Source: a bacterium
GTDB lineage: Bacteria; Krumholzibacteriota; Krumholzibacteriia; JACNKJ01
Reading direction: 5' to 3'
Assembly: GCA_024231955.1 (NCBI GenBank)
Contig: JAAEPZ010000173.1
Span: forward strand, 1-64,000
Length of the DNA: 64,000 nt
Shown here: piece after piece, positions 34,292 to 43,821 of the stretch
Layout of the letters: every line of letters begins with the position of its first letter
Numbering within the stretch: the stretch's first letter is position 1
Notes under the pieces: generated by a model
Databases searched by the model: none
The model's input: the letters and a program-made list of their open reading frames with translations, nothing else
What the model was told of the DNA's origin: nothing
Made by a program: the position numbers and the translations under genes

Positions 34292-35076
34292 ACTGTATCA
34301 TCCTCTCGACTATCCTGCTCCTGGCTCCACCCGCTCTCGGAGACGGTGAGCAGCCTGAGCCTCCGGTTGAGGTGGAGGAGGCGCCGCTGGTCGATCTGAC
34401 CACCGCCCGCGCCAACACCAAGGGCAACGAACTGGTGTGGGAGGGTAAATTCGAGGAAGCTGTCGAGGCCTATCACGAAGAGGCCCTGAAGCGTCCCGAA
34501 AACGGCATCCTGCAGCGCAACCTGGCGGGGGCTCTAGCCCGGGCCGGTCGCGGTGATGAGAGTCTGGCCGCCTACAGCCAGGCGCTCCGTTTCGCCGACG
34601 GGAACAAAGAGAGGGCGAAAGTGCTCTATGACCTGGGCAACGCCCTGGTCATGGCCGAACAGGCCGAGCAGGCCATGGAGCTCTGGGCGCAGGCGATGAT
34701 CCTCGATCCGGAGGACATGGACCTGAAGCACAATTTCGAGTTCCTCCTCAAGCAGCAACAGGAGGGGGAGGGGAAGGATCAGGGCGACGGCGAAAACGAT
34801 CAGGAGCGGGAGCCCGAGGACAGCGATCAGTCCGAGCAGGAGCAGCAAGAGGGTGAGCAGGAGGAGGAGCCCCAACAGCAGCAGGGGCAGGAGGAGCAGG
34901 AATCCGAGCAACCTGAGCCCCAGGAGCAGCAGCCCGAACCGTCCGCAGAGGATGAGATGAGCGAGGAGGACGCCCAGCGACTTCTCGATGCGATGCTGGA
35001 AGAGGAGAAAGAGCTGCAGGCCGAACGGCTGAAGAAACAGAAAACCGATAAGAAGAACGTGGAGAAGGACTGGTAA
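34273..35076 (+). CDS. batC: BatC-like TPR protein with acidic, glutamine-rich tail
   Basis: A 267-residue exported protein. A signal peptide covers residues 1-23 (CIILSTILLLAPPALG then DGE). Residues 48-160 hold about three tetratricopeptide repeats (GNELVWEGKFEEAVEAYHEE; DLGNALVMAEQAEQAMELW). Residues 165-240 are a low-complexity stretch almost entirely of E, Q, D, P and G, and the end is a basic amphipathic helix (EEEKELQAERLKKQK). TPR proteins of Bat operons are thought to assemble the VWA proteins in the periplasm. The GAGGGAGGAG site before the ATG lies inside the batB coding sequence; one base separates it from the BatD/E gene. Confidence 0.88.
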   Translation: MDRTLLNCIILSTILLLAPPALGDGEQPEPPVEVEEAPLVDLTTARANTKGNELVWEGKFEEAVEAYHEEALKRPENGILQRNLAGALARAGRGDESLAAYSQALRFADGNKERAKVLYDLGNALVMAEQAEQAMELWAQAMILDPEDMDLKHNFEFLLKQQQEGEGKDQGDGENDQEREPEDSDQSEQEQQEGEQEEEPQQQQGQEEQESEQPEPQEQQPEPSAEDEMSEEDAQRLLDAMLEEEKELQAERLKKQKTDKKNVEKDW

Positions 35077-35077
35077 A

Positions 35078-37696
35078 ATGCCAAACCTGCGGGCATTCAT
35101 GATTCTGTTGATGGTCGGCCTGCTGGCAACGCCATTGGCCCTCCTGGCCGAGGATGTCAGCGTTACGGCCGAACTGGACCGGCAGATCCTCTATGAAGGC
35201 GAATCCTTCAATCTCAACATCACCGTGCCCGGCGCCACGCGCTCGACCAGGCAGCCCGCGTTGCCCGAGATGGATGATTTCCTGCTGATGGGCACCACCG
35301 CATCCTCCAAATTCTCTTTCGTCAACGGGCGCTCCACCTCCAGCAAGGTGTTCACCTTCACGCTGATCCCGCAGAGATCGGGTAAACTGGAGATTCCCGC
35401 CATACCGGTACAGGTGAAGGGCAAGAACTACTACACCCGACCGATCAGCGTCTCGGTTCGCGCATCGAACAACACCAATCAACCCACCGGCAGACCGGGC
35501 ATCACGAATGCGCCGGTTCGCCATCCCCGGCAGCAGGGGGGCGAAGACGAAAGCGGGGACAGGGACCGCAACGTGTTCATCCGCTCCTGGGTAGATGTGG
35601 AAGAGGTCTACGTCGGGCAGCAACTCACCCACCACTTCGGGCTGTTCCGCAATCCGCGCATCAGTTTTCTCGGCACGCCCCAGTACAGCGCACCGGAGAT
35701 TCAGGGATTCTGGAACGAACCGCTGGGCGACGAGATCTCCGCGATCCGCAAGGTCGACGGGCGCGACTACGCGATTACCGAACTGCGCTCGGCGCTGTTC
35801 CCCAGCGACCCCGGGGAGAAGACCATCGGCTCCGCCACGGTGAGTGTGCGCTTGCGCAACCGCAACACCTGGAGCTTCTTCAGCGATGCGGGACCGGAGC
35901 GGATACTTCGCACCAAGGAGATCACCGTCAAGGTGAAACCCCTGCCGACTCAAGATCGCCCCGCCGCCTTCTCCGGTCTGGTGGCAACGAAGATGCGACT
36001 CGATTCGCGGATCGAACCGGGGCCTTACGAGGTCGGGCAACCGATCACCTTGACCATCGGACTGGCCGGTTCCGGCAACCCTCGCGCATTCGTCGAACCG
36101 GAGATGCCGCGGAACGCGGCGTTCAAGTACTACGATCCGGAGCTGCGCAGCGAGACCTCGATTGACGAGGATATGATCCGCGTTTTCAAGCAGTGGACGA
36201 TCATAGTCGTCCCCAAGGAGGCGGGATTGTTCACGCTGGAGGGGATCGACTACACCTGGTTTGATCCCGTCGCGGGCAAATACCGCAACCGCCACACCAA
36301 GGATTACGAGCTGACGATCGCCCCCTCCTCCAGCGTCGAGACCAACCCGGTGGTGTTCACCGATCTCAGCCCGGAGCGCGTCGAGCTGCTCGGGCAGGAT
36401 ATTCACCACATCAAGACTGCTCCGCTGCTCGCCAACGACGGACGACGTTTTCCCCGCTCGGGGGCGTTCTGGATCAGCCTGCTGCTCCCCTGCCCTCTGC
36501 TCATCGGCGCACTGATCTGGCGGCGCCGCACCGATGTGCGTCTGGCGGATCGGGCGGGCACCCGCGCACGCGGAGCGCGCAAACTGGCCGACCGTCGTCT
36601 CAAGTCAGCCGCCCAGGCGCGCCAGACCGGAGACCTGGATAACTTCTGTCTCGAGCTGACCTCCGGATTGCGCGGCTATCTCGCCGACAGGCTGGACTGC
36701 CCCGCCGCCGGTCTGACCGAGGACTCGATCGTAACGGGTCTGGCCGGCATCGGTGTCGGCGAAACGACCCGGCGCAATCTGATCGACCTGCTCGGCAGGA
36801 TCGACTTCGCCCGCTACGCTCCCGGGGCGGAAAAGAGTTCGACCATGGACAAGCTCTTCGGTGAAGCGACCGATGTTGTCGAAAAGCTGGAGGGTGAGAT
36901 CGGGGCCGGGTCCAAAAGGAAGGGGAGTCCGTTCACGACTCTGCTACAACTGCTCCCCTGCCTTCTGCTCGCCATCGGTCTTACGGCCCATGCCCAGAGC
37001 GAGAACAGCGTGGAGATCCGTATGGCCGAGGCCGCCCGGATCTACGAAACCGGCGAATTCCAGGAGGCCGGGCGCATCTGGGAATCGCTGGCCGCCGATG
37101 GTGTCGAGGACAGTCGCCTCTGGTACAATCTGGGCAACAGCTATTACCAGCAACGTCGTTTCGGTCCTGCGATTCTGGCCTACCGGCGCGCATTGCGGCT
37201 GGCCCCCAGAGATCAGGAGATCCGCGACAACCTGCTGCTCGCCCGCAGCCATTGCGTCGACGGCGACAACGCCGCCCTCTCCGGCGCATTCGAACGAGCC
37301 TGGGATGGTCTGCGCCGTCGCATCTCGCCGGGTGAGTTGGCGGTGTCGAGCGTCGCACTGCTGTGGATCTTCGTCGCACTGCTGATTGTCGGCATCTCCC
37401 GTCGAGTCGGCTGGCCCAGTCTCCGCTTGTGGCTGATCCTCCTGGCCGTGTTGCTCCCCTCGATCTGGGCGGTGACCATCAGGGCGGAATGGCAGGACTG
37501 GGGCAGTCACGAAGCTGTTCTGGTCGCACCGGCCGTCAATGTGCAGTCGGGACCGGGCGCGGATTACATCACACTCTTTGAGATTCACGAAGGGGCCGAG
37601 TTGCGGATGCACGAGATACGCAGCGGCTGGGTGCGTGTCAGTCTGGGCGAATCGCTCGAGGGTTGGATCCCCCACTCATCGCTGATGCCGCTATAG
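35078..37696 (+). CDS. Fusion of BatD and BatE (TPR-SH3) proteins
   Basis: An 872-residue fusion. Residues 1-22 are a signal peptide (LLATPLALLAED). About 25-460 are BatD: tandem periplasmic beta domains (ILYEGESFNLNITVPG; FSFVNGRSTSSKVFTFTLIP; IRSWVDVEEVYVGQQLTHHF), then a helix at about 464-482 and a cytoplasmic helical domain (to ~610). The frame continues without a stop into FTTLLQLLPCLLLAIGLTAH-AQS (about 617-640), again like a buried signal peptide, followed by BatE: TPRs (640-735), two helices (about 753-772, 782-801) and a C-terminal bacterial SH3 domain (VNVQSGPGADYITLFEIHEG). Topology is consistent with the TPR and SH3 parts periplasmic. It is the last gene of the operon, followed by a terminator. 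Confidence 0.9.
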   Translation: MPNLRAFMILLMVGLLATPLALLAEDVSVTAELDRQILYEGESFNLNITVPGATRSTRQPALPEMDDFLLMGTTASSKFSFVNGRSTSSKVFTFTLIPQRSGKLEIPAIPVQVKGKNYYTRPISVSVRASNNTNQPTGRPGITNAPVRHPRQQGGEDESGDRDRNVFIRSWVDVEEVYVGQQLTHHFGLFRNPRISFLGTPQYSAPEIQGFWNEPLGDEISAIRKVDGRDYAITELRSALFPSDPGEKTIGSATVSVRLRNRNTWSFFSDAGPERILRTKEITVKVKPLPTQDRPAAFSGLVATKMRLDSRIEPGPYEVGQPITLTIGLAGSGNPRAFVEPEMPRNAAFKYYDPELRSETSIDEDMIRVFKQWTIIVVPKEAGLFTLEGIDYTWFDPVAGKYRNRHTKDYELTIAPSSSVETNPVVFTDLSPERVELLGQDIHHIKTAPLLANDGRRFPRSGAFWISLLLPCPLLIGALIWRRRTDVRLADRAGTRARGARKLADRRLKSAAQARQTGDLDNFCLELTSGLRGYLADRLDCPAAGLTEDSIVTGLAGIGVGETTRRNLIDLLGRIDFARYAPGAEKSSTMDKLFGEATDVVEKLEGEIGAGSKRKGSPFTTLLQLLPCLLLAIGLTAHAQSENSVEIRMAEAARIYETGEFQEAGRIWESLAADGVEDSRLWYNLGNSYYQQRRFGPAILAYRRALRLAPRDQEIRDNLLLARSHCVDGDNAALSGAFERAWDGLRRRISPGELAVSSVALLWIFVALLIVGISRRVGWPSLRLWLILLAVLLPSIWAVTIRAEWQDWGSHEAVLVAPAVNVQSGPGADYITLFEIHEGAELRMHEIRSGWVRVSLGESLEGWIPHSSLMPL

Positions 37697-37719
37697 AAAC
37701 ATGAATATCGATCTCGGAG

Positions 37720-37751
37720 AGGGCCGGTGTCTCACGACAGCGGCCCTTTTC
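37720..37751 (+). terminator. Intrinsic terminator of the MoxR-Bat operon
   Basis: AGGGCCG / CGGCCCT outer stem with an inner TGTC / GACA stem, followed by TTTTCC. It begins 23 bases after the stop of the BatD/E fusion. Confidence 0.85.
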
Positions 37752-37772
37752 CTGTGCCGGGAAACAGGGAGA

Positions 37773-39731
37773 TCACTCGGCAGTCAAAACAATTGTCTCT
37801 TTATTCAGTTGCGCAATAGCTGTGCAGAGATTGGCGAACGACTCGAATCCATCCCTGCCGATGGTGATGTCATTGATATGGAGTTGGGTATGTCTCACGA
37901 TCCCCTCCGTTCCGATCCAGGTCATGGCGCAGGCCAACGAGCCGAAACCGTACTCCAGTGCCGGGGAGGTCGGCGGGGCCGAAAGCTCATAGTTGGTCCC
38001 GCTCCAGTCCAGCTCCATGACATCGCGGATCAGGATCGGATAGGGCAAGCGCACGGGATTGTGACGAATGACGGGATCGAAATCCGGCAGAGGGTCCCAC
38101 AAGCGCAAGAACTCCGCTGGGATGGCGCATTGCCCCACACTCTTGTCGCGGTTGCGTATCGACCAGTTGAAATCAACATGGAGACTGTCGCTGATCTCCC
38201 GCATGTCGCCGCAGCGAAAGTCGTGAATCTCCAGTTGCAGATCATTGACGCCCAGTTGACCCAGCACGGCATCCTGAAGATTGCTCCCGGTTATTGACCC
38301 GAACCGATTACGCAGAATCATGGCCTGCAATCCCGAATACCTGACTTTGACGAACCCGGAAAGCTGTCCTTGACCATCGATATCGACATGTACGGTGCGG
38401 TCGATGGCGCATGATTCGCGACCGTTGGCGGGAATCCGCTTGATGAAAAACCCGCCGTCCGGCTTGATCACCAGGGCAGGCACTCTCGTCAGATTCGGAT
38501 TGACGATTCCAAGCGGACACATACCGGCGGAGGAGTCGAGCCAGAACTCATTGCCCTGATCGTCCTTGGCATAGGTCAGCAGATGGTCGAATCGGGGCGA
38601 GGCTATATTGGCGTTAAGCTCACGCCGCACCCGCCAATCGACCAAAGCCGGATAGGCCGTAACCCGCAACCCGGTCAGCAGCGCGATGTTCAGCGCGGTC
38701 ATATCCTTGCAGTCGCCGTACTTGCGCTCGACGATATCCTCAATCTGATTGGGGACGATGCCGCTGTCGCCCATATCGACGTCTACATACCGGTAATTGC
38801 GTTGCGTGTAGTTGTAGACATTCCGGATCTTCTCCCGTTTCACCAGACGATCCATGTTGATCTCCCTGGCCAGATCGACAATCTCCCCGCTCGCATCATG
38901 GCCGCTGCCGACCTGCGACAAGTACCACTCAACATAGTCGGTCCAACTCTTCGGCTTGAGCCCTATGACGGCGTACCGTCTGACCTCGTCCGGGGGGGGC
39001 ATGCAGGGCTCATGCACCAATGCCGGCAGATCCGACAGAACCCAGTCCAGATAGAGCATATTGGGTCCGGTGTCGCTGATGCGCCATTTCATGACTGGGG
39101 TGAGATCCAGGCTGCGATCACGGGCCAGCCACTGGAGATCCTCTCCCCTCGACATGTTCTCCGGTATCTGCAGGGAGTACCTGCTGCGTAGACAGGGGAT
39201 TGCATGGTCAATGTCCCAGACAACGATCATGGAGAATTCGTCAGCCGACCTGACGCTGTAGGCGTATTCCAGAATCGCCCCCGGCACGACATCCCGGAAT
39301 GTGAACCCCAGCGACCTGCTCTTCATGAATTCCCCGCGATCCGGCGCGCTATGGAGCGGGGTGAGATCCGTCATGCTCAACTCGACACTTTTCCCGCCGG
39401 GCAGAATTGTCCTGGCGTGAAACGACTCCAGTTCGTCACCATGATCCAGACGGATGGCCGGCGTCAGCCAACGGTTCCCTCTCTCCGAAGCATACATGAT
39501 GATCGAGTGCTCTGTCCGTTTGGGTACGAGCCGGAACTTATTGTAGGCAAATCGATCGGTCCTGTGATCCAGGATGATCACGGCTCCGTCATCAATGTAA
39601 TCATTGAAGTCGGGCAACACCTTGAGATCAGCCTCGTGGGCGACCCTCGACAGCGAGAGAGGTACTCCGGTCCGACTGCAGCCGGCCAGAATGACCAAAG
39701 CACAAATACAGAGCAGTTGGTGTAGACGCAT
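37773..39731 (-). CDS. DUF3857/transglutaminase-like lipoprotein
   Basis: A 652-residue lipoprotein (lipobox LAGC, Cys18). The N-terminal half (about 30-240) is a DUF3857 beta domain (VIILDHRTDRFAYNKFR; ARTILPGGKSVEL). The centre is a transglutaminase-like core with Cys in ERKYGDCKDMT, His in SPRFDHLLTY and Asp in FWLDSSAGMCP, so the catalytic triad is complete. The C-terminus is a further DUF3858-type beta domain. Such proteins are frequent in Bacteroidota and relatives; substrates are unknown, with peptide crosslinking or hydrolysis in the periplasm proposed. The gene ends opposite the Bat operon and starts with an ATG at 39731. Confidence 0.88.
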   Translation of the reverse strand: MRLHQLLCICALVILAGCSRTGVPLSLSRVAHEADLKVLPDFNDYIDDGAVIILDHRTDRFAYNKFRLVPKRTEHSIIMYASERGNRWLTPAIRLDHGDELESFHARTILPGGKSVELSMTDLTPLHSAPDRGEFMKSRSLGFTFRDVVPGAILEYAYSVRSADEFSMIVVWDIDHAIPCLRSRYSLQIPENMSRGEDLQWLARDRSLDLTPVMKWRISDTGPNMLYLDWVLSDLPALVHEPCMPPPDEVRRYAVIGLKPKSWTDYVEWYLSQVGSGHDASGEIVDLAREINMDRLVKREKIRNVYNYTQRNYRYVDVDMGDSGIVPNQIEDIVERKYGDCKDMTALNIALLTGLRVTAYPALVDWRVRRELNANIASPRFDHLLTYAKDDQGNEFWLDSSAGMCPLGIVNPNLTRVPALVIKPDGGFFIKRIPANGRESCAIDRTVHVDIDGQGQLSGFVKVRYSGLQAMILRNRFGSITGSNLQDAVLGQLGVNDLQLEIHDFRCGDMREISDSLHVDFNWSIRNRDKSVGQCAIPAEFLRLWDPLPDFDPVIRHNPVRLPYPILIRDVMELDWSGTNYELSAPPTSPALEYGFGSLACAMTWIGTEGIVRHTQLHINDITIGRDGFESFANLCTAIAQLNKETIVLTAE

Positions 39732-39976
39732 ATCGACTCCAGTTCAATGAGCAGATATTCGGACGAGTACGGACATCGGTTCTCAGCTCGTGTTGAAGTG
39801 CAGAACTGTACCCCCATCTTCAACTCAAATCAAATCGTTCGGCAATATTCCCCACTCCGATTCGGTGGTACTGTCTTATCCCCCCCTCGGTAATTGCCCG
39901 TCTGAATGCAAAAGGACCCGGACAGATCTACTGTCCGGGTCCTCGCTGGTCACTCATCGGATACATGCTCAAGCCA
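39732..39976. other. Intergenic region
   Basis: 245 bases holding the terminator at 39910-39943 and presumably the promoter of the DUF3857 lipoprotein. Nothing else is visible. Confidence 0.5.
39910..39943 (-). terminator. Intrinsic terminator of the Cache-domain gene
   Basis: Perfect 13-bp stem AGGACCCGGACAG / CTGTCCGGGTCCT with loop ATCTA, followed on the minus strand by TTTTGC. It lies 33 bases past the stop codon. Confidence 0.93.
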
Positions 39977-42436
39977 TCAGGCGCCGGCGCCCTTTGCCGA
40001 GGGCAATGTGCGACGTGGACGCTCGGGCATGGGCCGCACGCCACCACCATGCAGCGAATTGCTTGCACCCAACGCTTCGGGCTGACGCGGGATGGATTTC
40101 ATCTTCGTCTCACTCACCTGGACCCGCATGGCCTCCACATCGTATTCGCTGACATGCACCTCATCGCCAGTGGCCTCCGACAGGTCACGCGCCAGATCCT
40201 CCAGTGCATATGTCATCACGCTGCGCTGCCTGATCCCGTTCGGCTTGGCGTTGAAACTCTTGAAGCCCGCGACAGTCGCCTGTTCCGGTTCCGGTTCAGT
40301 CCCCTTCACCATCTGCGGCTGAACCTGCTCCTGCGCGGTCACGGATGGTTCGGCAACCACCGGGGCGCCGTGGGACACCGAGGCCATGGCGGCCATGGCT
40401 CTATGCTCCTGATGGGTCTGGGCGGCCCTGATGCGGGCCTCCATCGACATCTGCCTGGTGAACTCGGCCTCTGTTCTCGCCGCGGCGACCTCCAGCCCGG
40501 CTTGCTCCTTCTCATGGCGTAGAGCCGCCACCCCATTGCGCAACTCGGAGACCTGATCGCAAAGCGTGGTGGCCTCAATCAACAACTCCTCCGCCTGCAC
40601 ACGGAGCGATATGCACTCTTGCCTGGTGCTGCGCAGATCCTCACGCAGGTCATCGCTCTCCTGCAGAGTTCTTGCGGTCTCCCGCCGTATATCCTCGACT
40701 TCGCCATGAATCCGCTCAAGGCGCGTCGTATCGGTTTCCCGACCATCAATTGCTTCGGCCAGAGAGAGCTGAATCTTCTGCCACTCCGTGCGGGCATCGT
40801 CCAGTTTTCTCTGAGCAGCGGCGCTGGCAGTCGTCGCCACCTGGTTTTCCCGCTCCGCCAACTCAACACGTTCAATCGCCTCATCAGCCACGGCCTTCAG
40901 CTTCCTCTCCCGTACCTCAGCGATCCTGATGCTGTCCGATATGGTGTCCTGCGCCAGCAGAGATTTACTCAACTCCTCGAGCTGACGCTTGATGATGCGC
41001 GTGTTGTCCGTACCGTCGGGAACGGCAGCAACCGGTTCGGGCGCGACCGGGGCCGTCTTGGCGACGGGTTTCGGGTCAATTACGGGCGCCGCCTGGGGTT
41101 GGGGCGTCTCCCGAACGGGTAAAGTCGGATGCCACTCGTCGACCTGATCGTTTTTACCGACTGCGCCGGGCAACGAACTCTGCGAATGCGCGTTATCGGG
41201 TATCGAGGAGGGGGAGACACGACTTGGTCCGGCCTGTACACCAAGCATCTCCAGCCCATGCGGTGCAGTTGTCTGCGATCGCGCCTGATCGAGTATCACC
41301 TGCCTGCGTGCCCGTCTGAGCGACATGCGGGTTCTATCCCGCTTCACAAGCATGGTGACGCAGATAATCAGTATCACCAGCAGGCCGAAGATGCCCGCCA
41401 TGGTTCTGCGCGTACGGGTGATACCCGTCGCCGCAAGTATTCTCTCATGGGACGCCGACACCAACACGGTCCAGTCGGGTCCGGGGATGCTCGCCCGAAT
41501 GGGGAGATGGGTATAGGCAGCCACCTTCCTTTCGCCACCCGTTTCGGTGAAGCGCCAGGTGAAACCCGACTCGCCGTTCAAGGCGTTGCGCACGGCTCTG
41601 CTGCCGGCGGAATCGAGATTCGTGGTGATGGACCCATAATCGCGTGCCTGATCTTTCCTGGTCCTCGTCCCGGCGGAATCGAAATCGACCAGCAGGCGAC
41701 CCGATCCGTCCAGCACCATGACGCCAAGGTCGCCGACCAGATGATCGCTGCTCTGTCTGAGGAATCCGCAGAAATCCTCCACGGCGGCGAAACGAACCCG
41801 CTGATTCAGGAAGGCGATCACCTTGCCCTCTTCGTACAGGGGGACGGAAAAGCTCATGGTGCGCCCGTCGGAGCCGAGGTCGCAGAGTTCGATCATCTCA
41901 TCCAGATGGAGGTCCTCAATCATAACGGGTACGTCGGCCGGATCCCCGGTCGTTTCGGTGTTGGAGGAGTGGAGATAATTCTCCCTCTCCAATGCTCTGA
42001 ACCAGGTAGTGCTGCGGTAGTTGCCCAGGTAGAGTTTGGCGGGATCAAAGGTTTCGCCTGTAGCGGCGCGATCATTGACGGCAATCAACTGTCCACGCGT
42101 ATCGACCAGCATAATCAGGGAGTAGATGTCGTGCACGTCGATATGATCATTGAGAACCTGAACGATCGAGTTGCTCTCCCACGAGCGATACCAGGCGCTG
42201 CGATCGTGCAGACGCTCGTCGAGGCTGAGCGTTTGCACAGCTCGACTGGATCGATCCAGCTCCGCGCCGAGTAACTTGGCCACCTCCTGGGCGTGATTGC
42301 TGTACTGCGTCGATACATCCGTCTCAATATTCCGGACGGGGATGTAGCCGGCGATCCCCGCAACCAACACCAGCAGGAACACCAGACTGATCAATCGCTG
42401 ACTCAAGCCGGATCCGTTTTTCCCGTTTTTGCTCAT
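39977..42436 (-). CDS. Membrane protein with periplasmic double-Cache-like sensor and long cytoplasmic coiled coil
   Basis: An 819-residue protein: a membrane helix at about residues 14-34, a periplasmic region to about 343 with the layout of a dCache ligand-binding domain (DIYSLIMLVDTRGQLIAVND; GVMVLDGSGRLLVDFDS; WTVLVSASHERI), a second helix near 345-365, and a basic stretch. Then come a P/Q/A-rich linker (about 400-475), an alpha-helical coiled coil of ~200 residues (about 477-682) and a disordered tail. No HAMP, chemoreceptor hairpin, kinase, GGDEF or phosphatase domain is visible, so the output is unknown. I prefer the ATG at 42436, which puts the signal anchor at residue 14; ATG 42532 is possible. 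It has its own terminator. Confidence 0.75.
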   Translation of the reverse strand: MSKNGKNGSGLSQRLISLVFLLVLVAGIAGYIPVRNIETDVSTQYSNHAQEVAKLLGAELDRSSRAVQTLSLDERLHDRSAWYRSWESNSIVQVLNDHIDVHDIYSLIMLVDTRGQLIAVNDRAATGETFDPAKLYLGNYRSTTWFRALERENYLHSSNTETTGDPADVPVMIEDLHLDEMIELCDLGSDGRTMSFSVPLYEEGKVIAFLNQRVRFAAVEDFCGFLRQSSDHLVGDLGVMVLDGSGRLLVDFDSAGTRTRKDQARDYGSITTNLDSAGSRAVRNALNGESGFTWRFTETGGERKVAAYTHLPIRASIPGPDWTVLVSASHERILAATGITRTRRTMAGIFGLLVILIICVTMLVKRDRTRMSLRRARRQVILDQARSQTTAPHGLEMLGVQAGPSRVSPSSIPDNAHSQSSLPGAVGKNDQVDEWHPTLPVRETPQPQAAPVIDPKPVAKTAPVAPEPVAAVPDGTDNTRIIKRQLEELSKSLLAQDTISDSIRIAEVRERKLKAVADEAIERVELAERENQVATTASAAAQRKLDDARTEWQKIQLSLAEAIDGRETDTTRLERIHGEVEDIRRETARTLQESDDLREDLRSTRQECISLRVQAEELLIEATTLCDQVSELRNGVAALRHEKEQAGLEVAAARTEAEFTRQMSMEARIRAAQTHQEHRAMAAMASVSHGAPVVAEPSVTAQEQVQPQMVKGTEPEPEQATVAGFKSFNAKPNGIRQRSVMTYALEDLARDLSEATGDEVHVSEYDVEAMRVQVSETKMKSIPRQPEALGASNSLHGGGVRPMPERPRRTLPSAKGAGA

Positions 42437-42786
42437 CTGCCCGCTCTCGCTTTCCGCCGTATGGGTTCTCCGGGCTTCATCTCTCTCGCCCAACAGAGGC
42501 CACATACTTGACAGGCACTGGTAAATTTCCATCCGCTCCACTGTCTCTTTTCGGCCCGCGCCGCACCTCACATCGAAATTCTTGTGAAGCCCCAAGTGCT
42601 ATCTGCCGGTTTGACATCGGTTTCCCGGTCGGCTTCTCCCAAGCCCAGCTTCATCACACTCAGGGCGATTTTCAGAATTGCAAAACTCTTGCCTGCCCTG
42701 CTGCGGAGATTGCCGTCGATAGCCATACAACAACAAACCCCCGCCTGAAGAGGCGGGGGTTCTGTTCAAACGAATGGTTATTAGCG
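42437..42786. other. Gap between the peptide-importer operon and the Cache-domain gene
   Basis: 350 bases, both flanking genes on the minus strand. It contains the operon terminator (42732-42761) and should contain the promoter of the Cache-domain gene. If that gene starts at 42532 instead, the first ~95 bases are coding. Confidence 0.5.
42732..42761 (-). terminator. Intrinsic terminator of the peptide ABC-importer operon
   Basis: AACCCCCGCCT / AGGCGGGGGTT, 11-bp perfect stem with loop GAAG, followed on the minus strand by TGTTGTTG. It lies 26 bases past the last ATPase gene. Confidence 0.92.
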
Positions 42787-43821
42787 TCAGGTCGCCTTCT
42801 TCATCTCATCGAAGTGAGGGCAGGCGACGAAGTGGCCAGGGGTCTGCTCCACCATCGGCGGTTGCGCTTCGGCGCACTCCGCCTTGGCGATGGGGCAGCG
42901 CGGGCGGAAGCTGCAACCCGGCGGTTTGTTGATCGGCGTGGGGACATCACCCTGCAGGATGATCCGCTCCACCTTGCCCTTGCGCGAAGGATCGGGCAGC
43001 GGTACGGCCGAGATCAACGCCTTGCAGTAGGGGTGCATCGGGTTGTGGTAAACATCCTCGGAGCTGCCGATCTCCACGACGTTGCCCAGGTACATCACCA
43101 CGATGCGATCGGCGATGTGCTCGACCACGCTCAGATCATGGGCGATGAACATGTAGGTCAGGCCGAATTCATCCTGCAGATCCTCGAGCAGGTTGATCAC
43201 CTGCGCCTGAATCGAAACGTCCAGCGCGCTTACCGGTTCATCGGCGATGATCAGCTTCGGGTTGGTCGCCAGGGCGCGGGCGAAACCGATCCGCTGACGT
43301 TGTCCGCCGGAAAACTCGTGGGGATAGCGATGGCTCTGCTCCGCGCTCAGTCCCACCTTGTCGAGCAACCAACCGACCTTCTCCTGCCGCTCGGCCAGGG
43401 TCATGTTGAGATGGATAGTCATGGGCTCTTCAATGATCTGCCCCACCGTCATGCGCGGGTTGAGCGAGCTGTAGGGATCCTGGAAGATCATCTGCAGGTC
43501 GTTGCGGTAGGGGCGCAGGCTGCGCCGGTTCTTGCTGATCAGATCGTGCCACTGGCCATCCCGCTTGAAGAGCACCTCGCCGTTGATCTCCACATCCGGC
43601 GCCGTCGTCCAGAGGATATTCAGGATGGCCCGACCCAACGTGCTCTTGCCGCAACCGGACTCGCCGACGACACCTATGGTTTCACCCTCGATAAGATCGA
43701 AGCTGACATCATCAACGGCGTGAACCTCGGCCACCTTGCGCAACATGACGCCCCCGAAGATCGGATAGCGGACGTCAAGATGATTCAGTCTCAGCAGTGC
43801 TTCTTTACCATTTGCAGACAT
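42787..43821 (-). CDS. Oligopeptide ABC importer ATPase (OppF/DppF type)
   Basis: A 344-residue ATP-binding subunit. Walker A is GESGCGKST (about 53-61), then the Q-loop FQDPYSSLNP, signature FSGGQRQRIGFARAL, Walker B LIIADEPVSALD and the H-loop IAHDLSVVEHIADR. The C-terminal extension PPGCSFRPRCPIAKAEC is the cysteine-rich oligopeptide/dipeptide-transporter C-terminal region. It pairs with the OppD-type subunit on the cytoplasmic side of the permeases. The ATG at 43821 overlaps the upstream TGA (TGATG), so it is coupled; the frame is open 27 codons further upstream but inside oppD. Last gene of the operon. Confidence 0.95.
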   Translation of the reverse strand: MSANGKEALLRLNHLDVRYPIFGGVMLRKVAEVHAVDDVSFDLIEGETIGVVGESGCGKSTLGRAILNILWTTAPDVEINGEVLFKRDGQWHDLISKNRRSLRPYRNDLQMIFQDPYSSLNPRMTVGQIIEEPMTIHLNMTLAERQEKVGWLLDKVGLSAEQSHRYPHEFSGGQRQRIGFARALATNPKLIIADEPVSALDVSIQAQVINLLEDLQDEFGLTYMFIAHDLSVVEHIADRIVVMYLGNVVEIGSSEDVYHNPMHPYCKALISAVPLPDPSRKGKVERIILQGDVPTPINKPPGCSFRPRCPIAKAECAEAQPPMVEQTPGHFVACPHFDEMKKAT

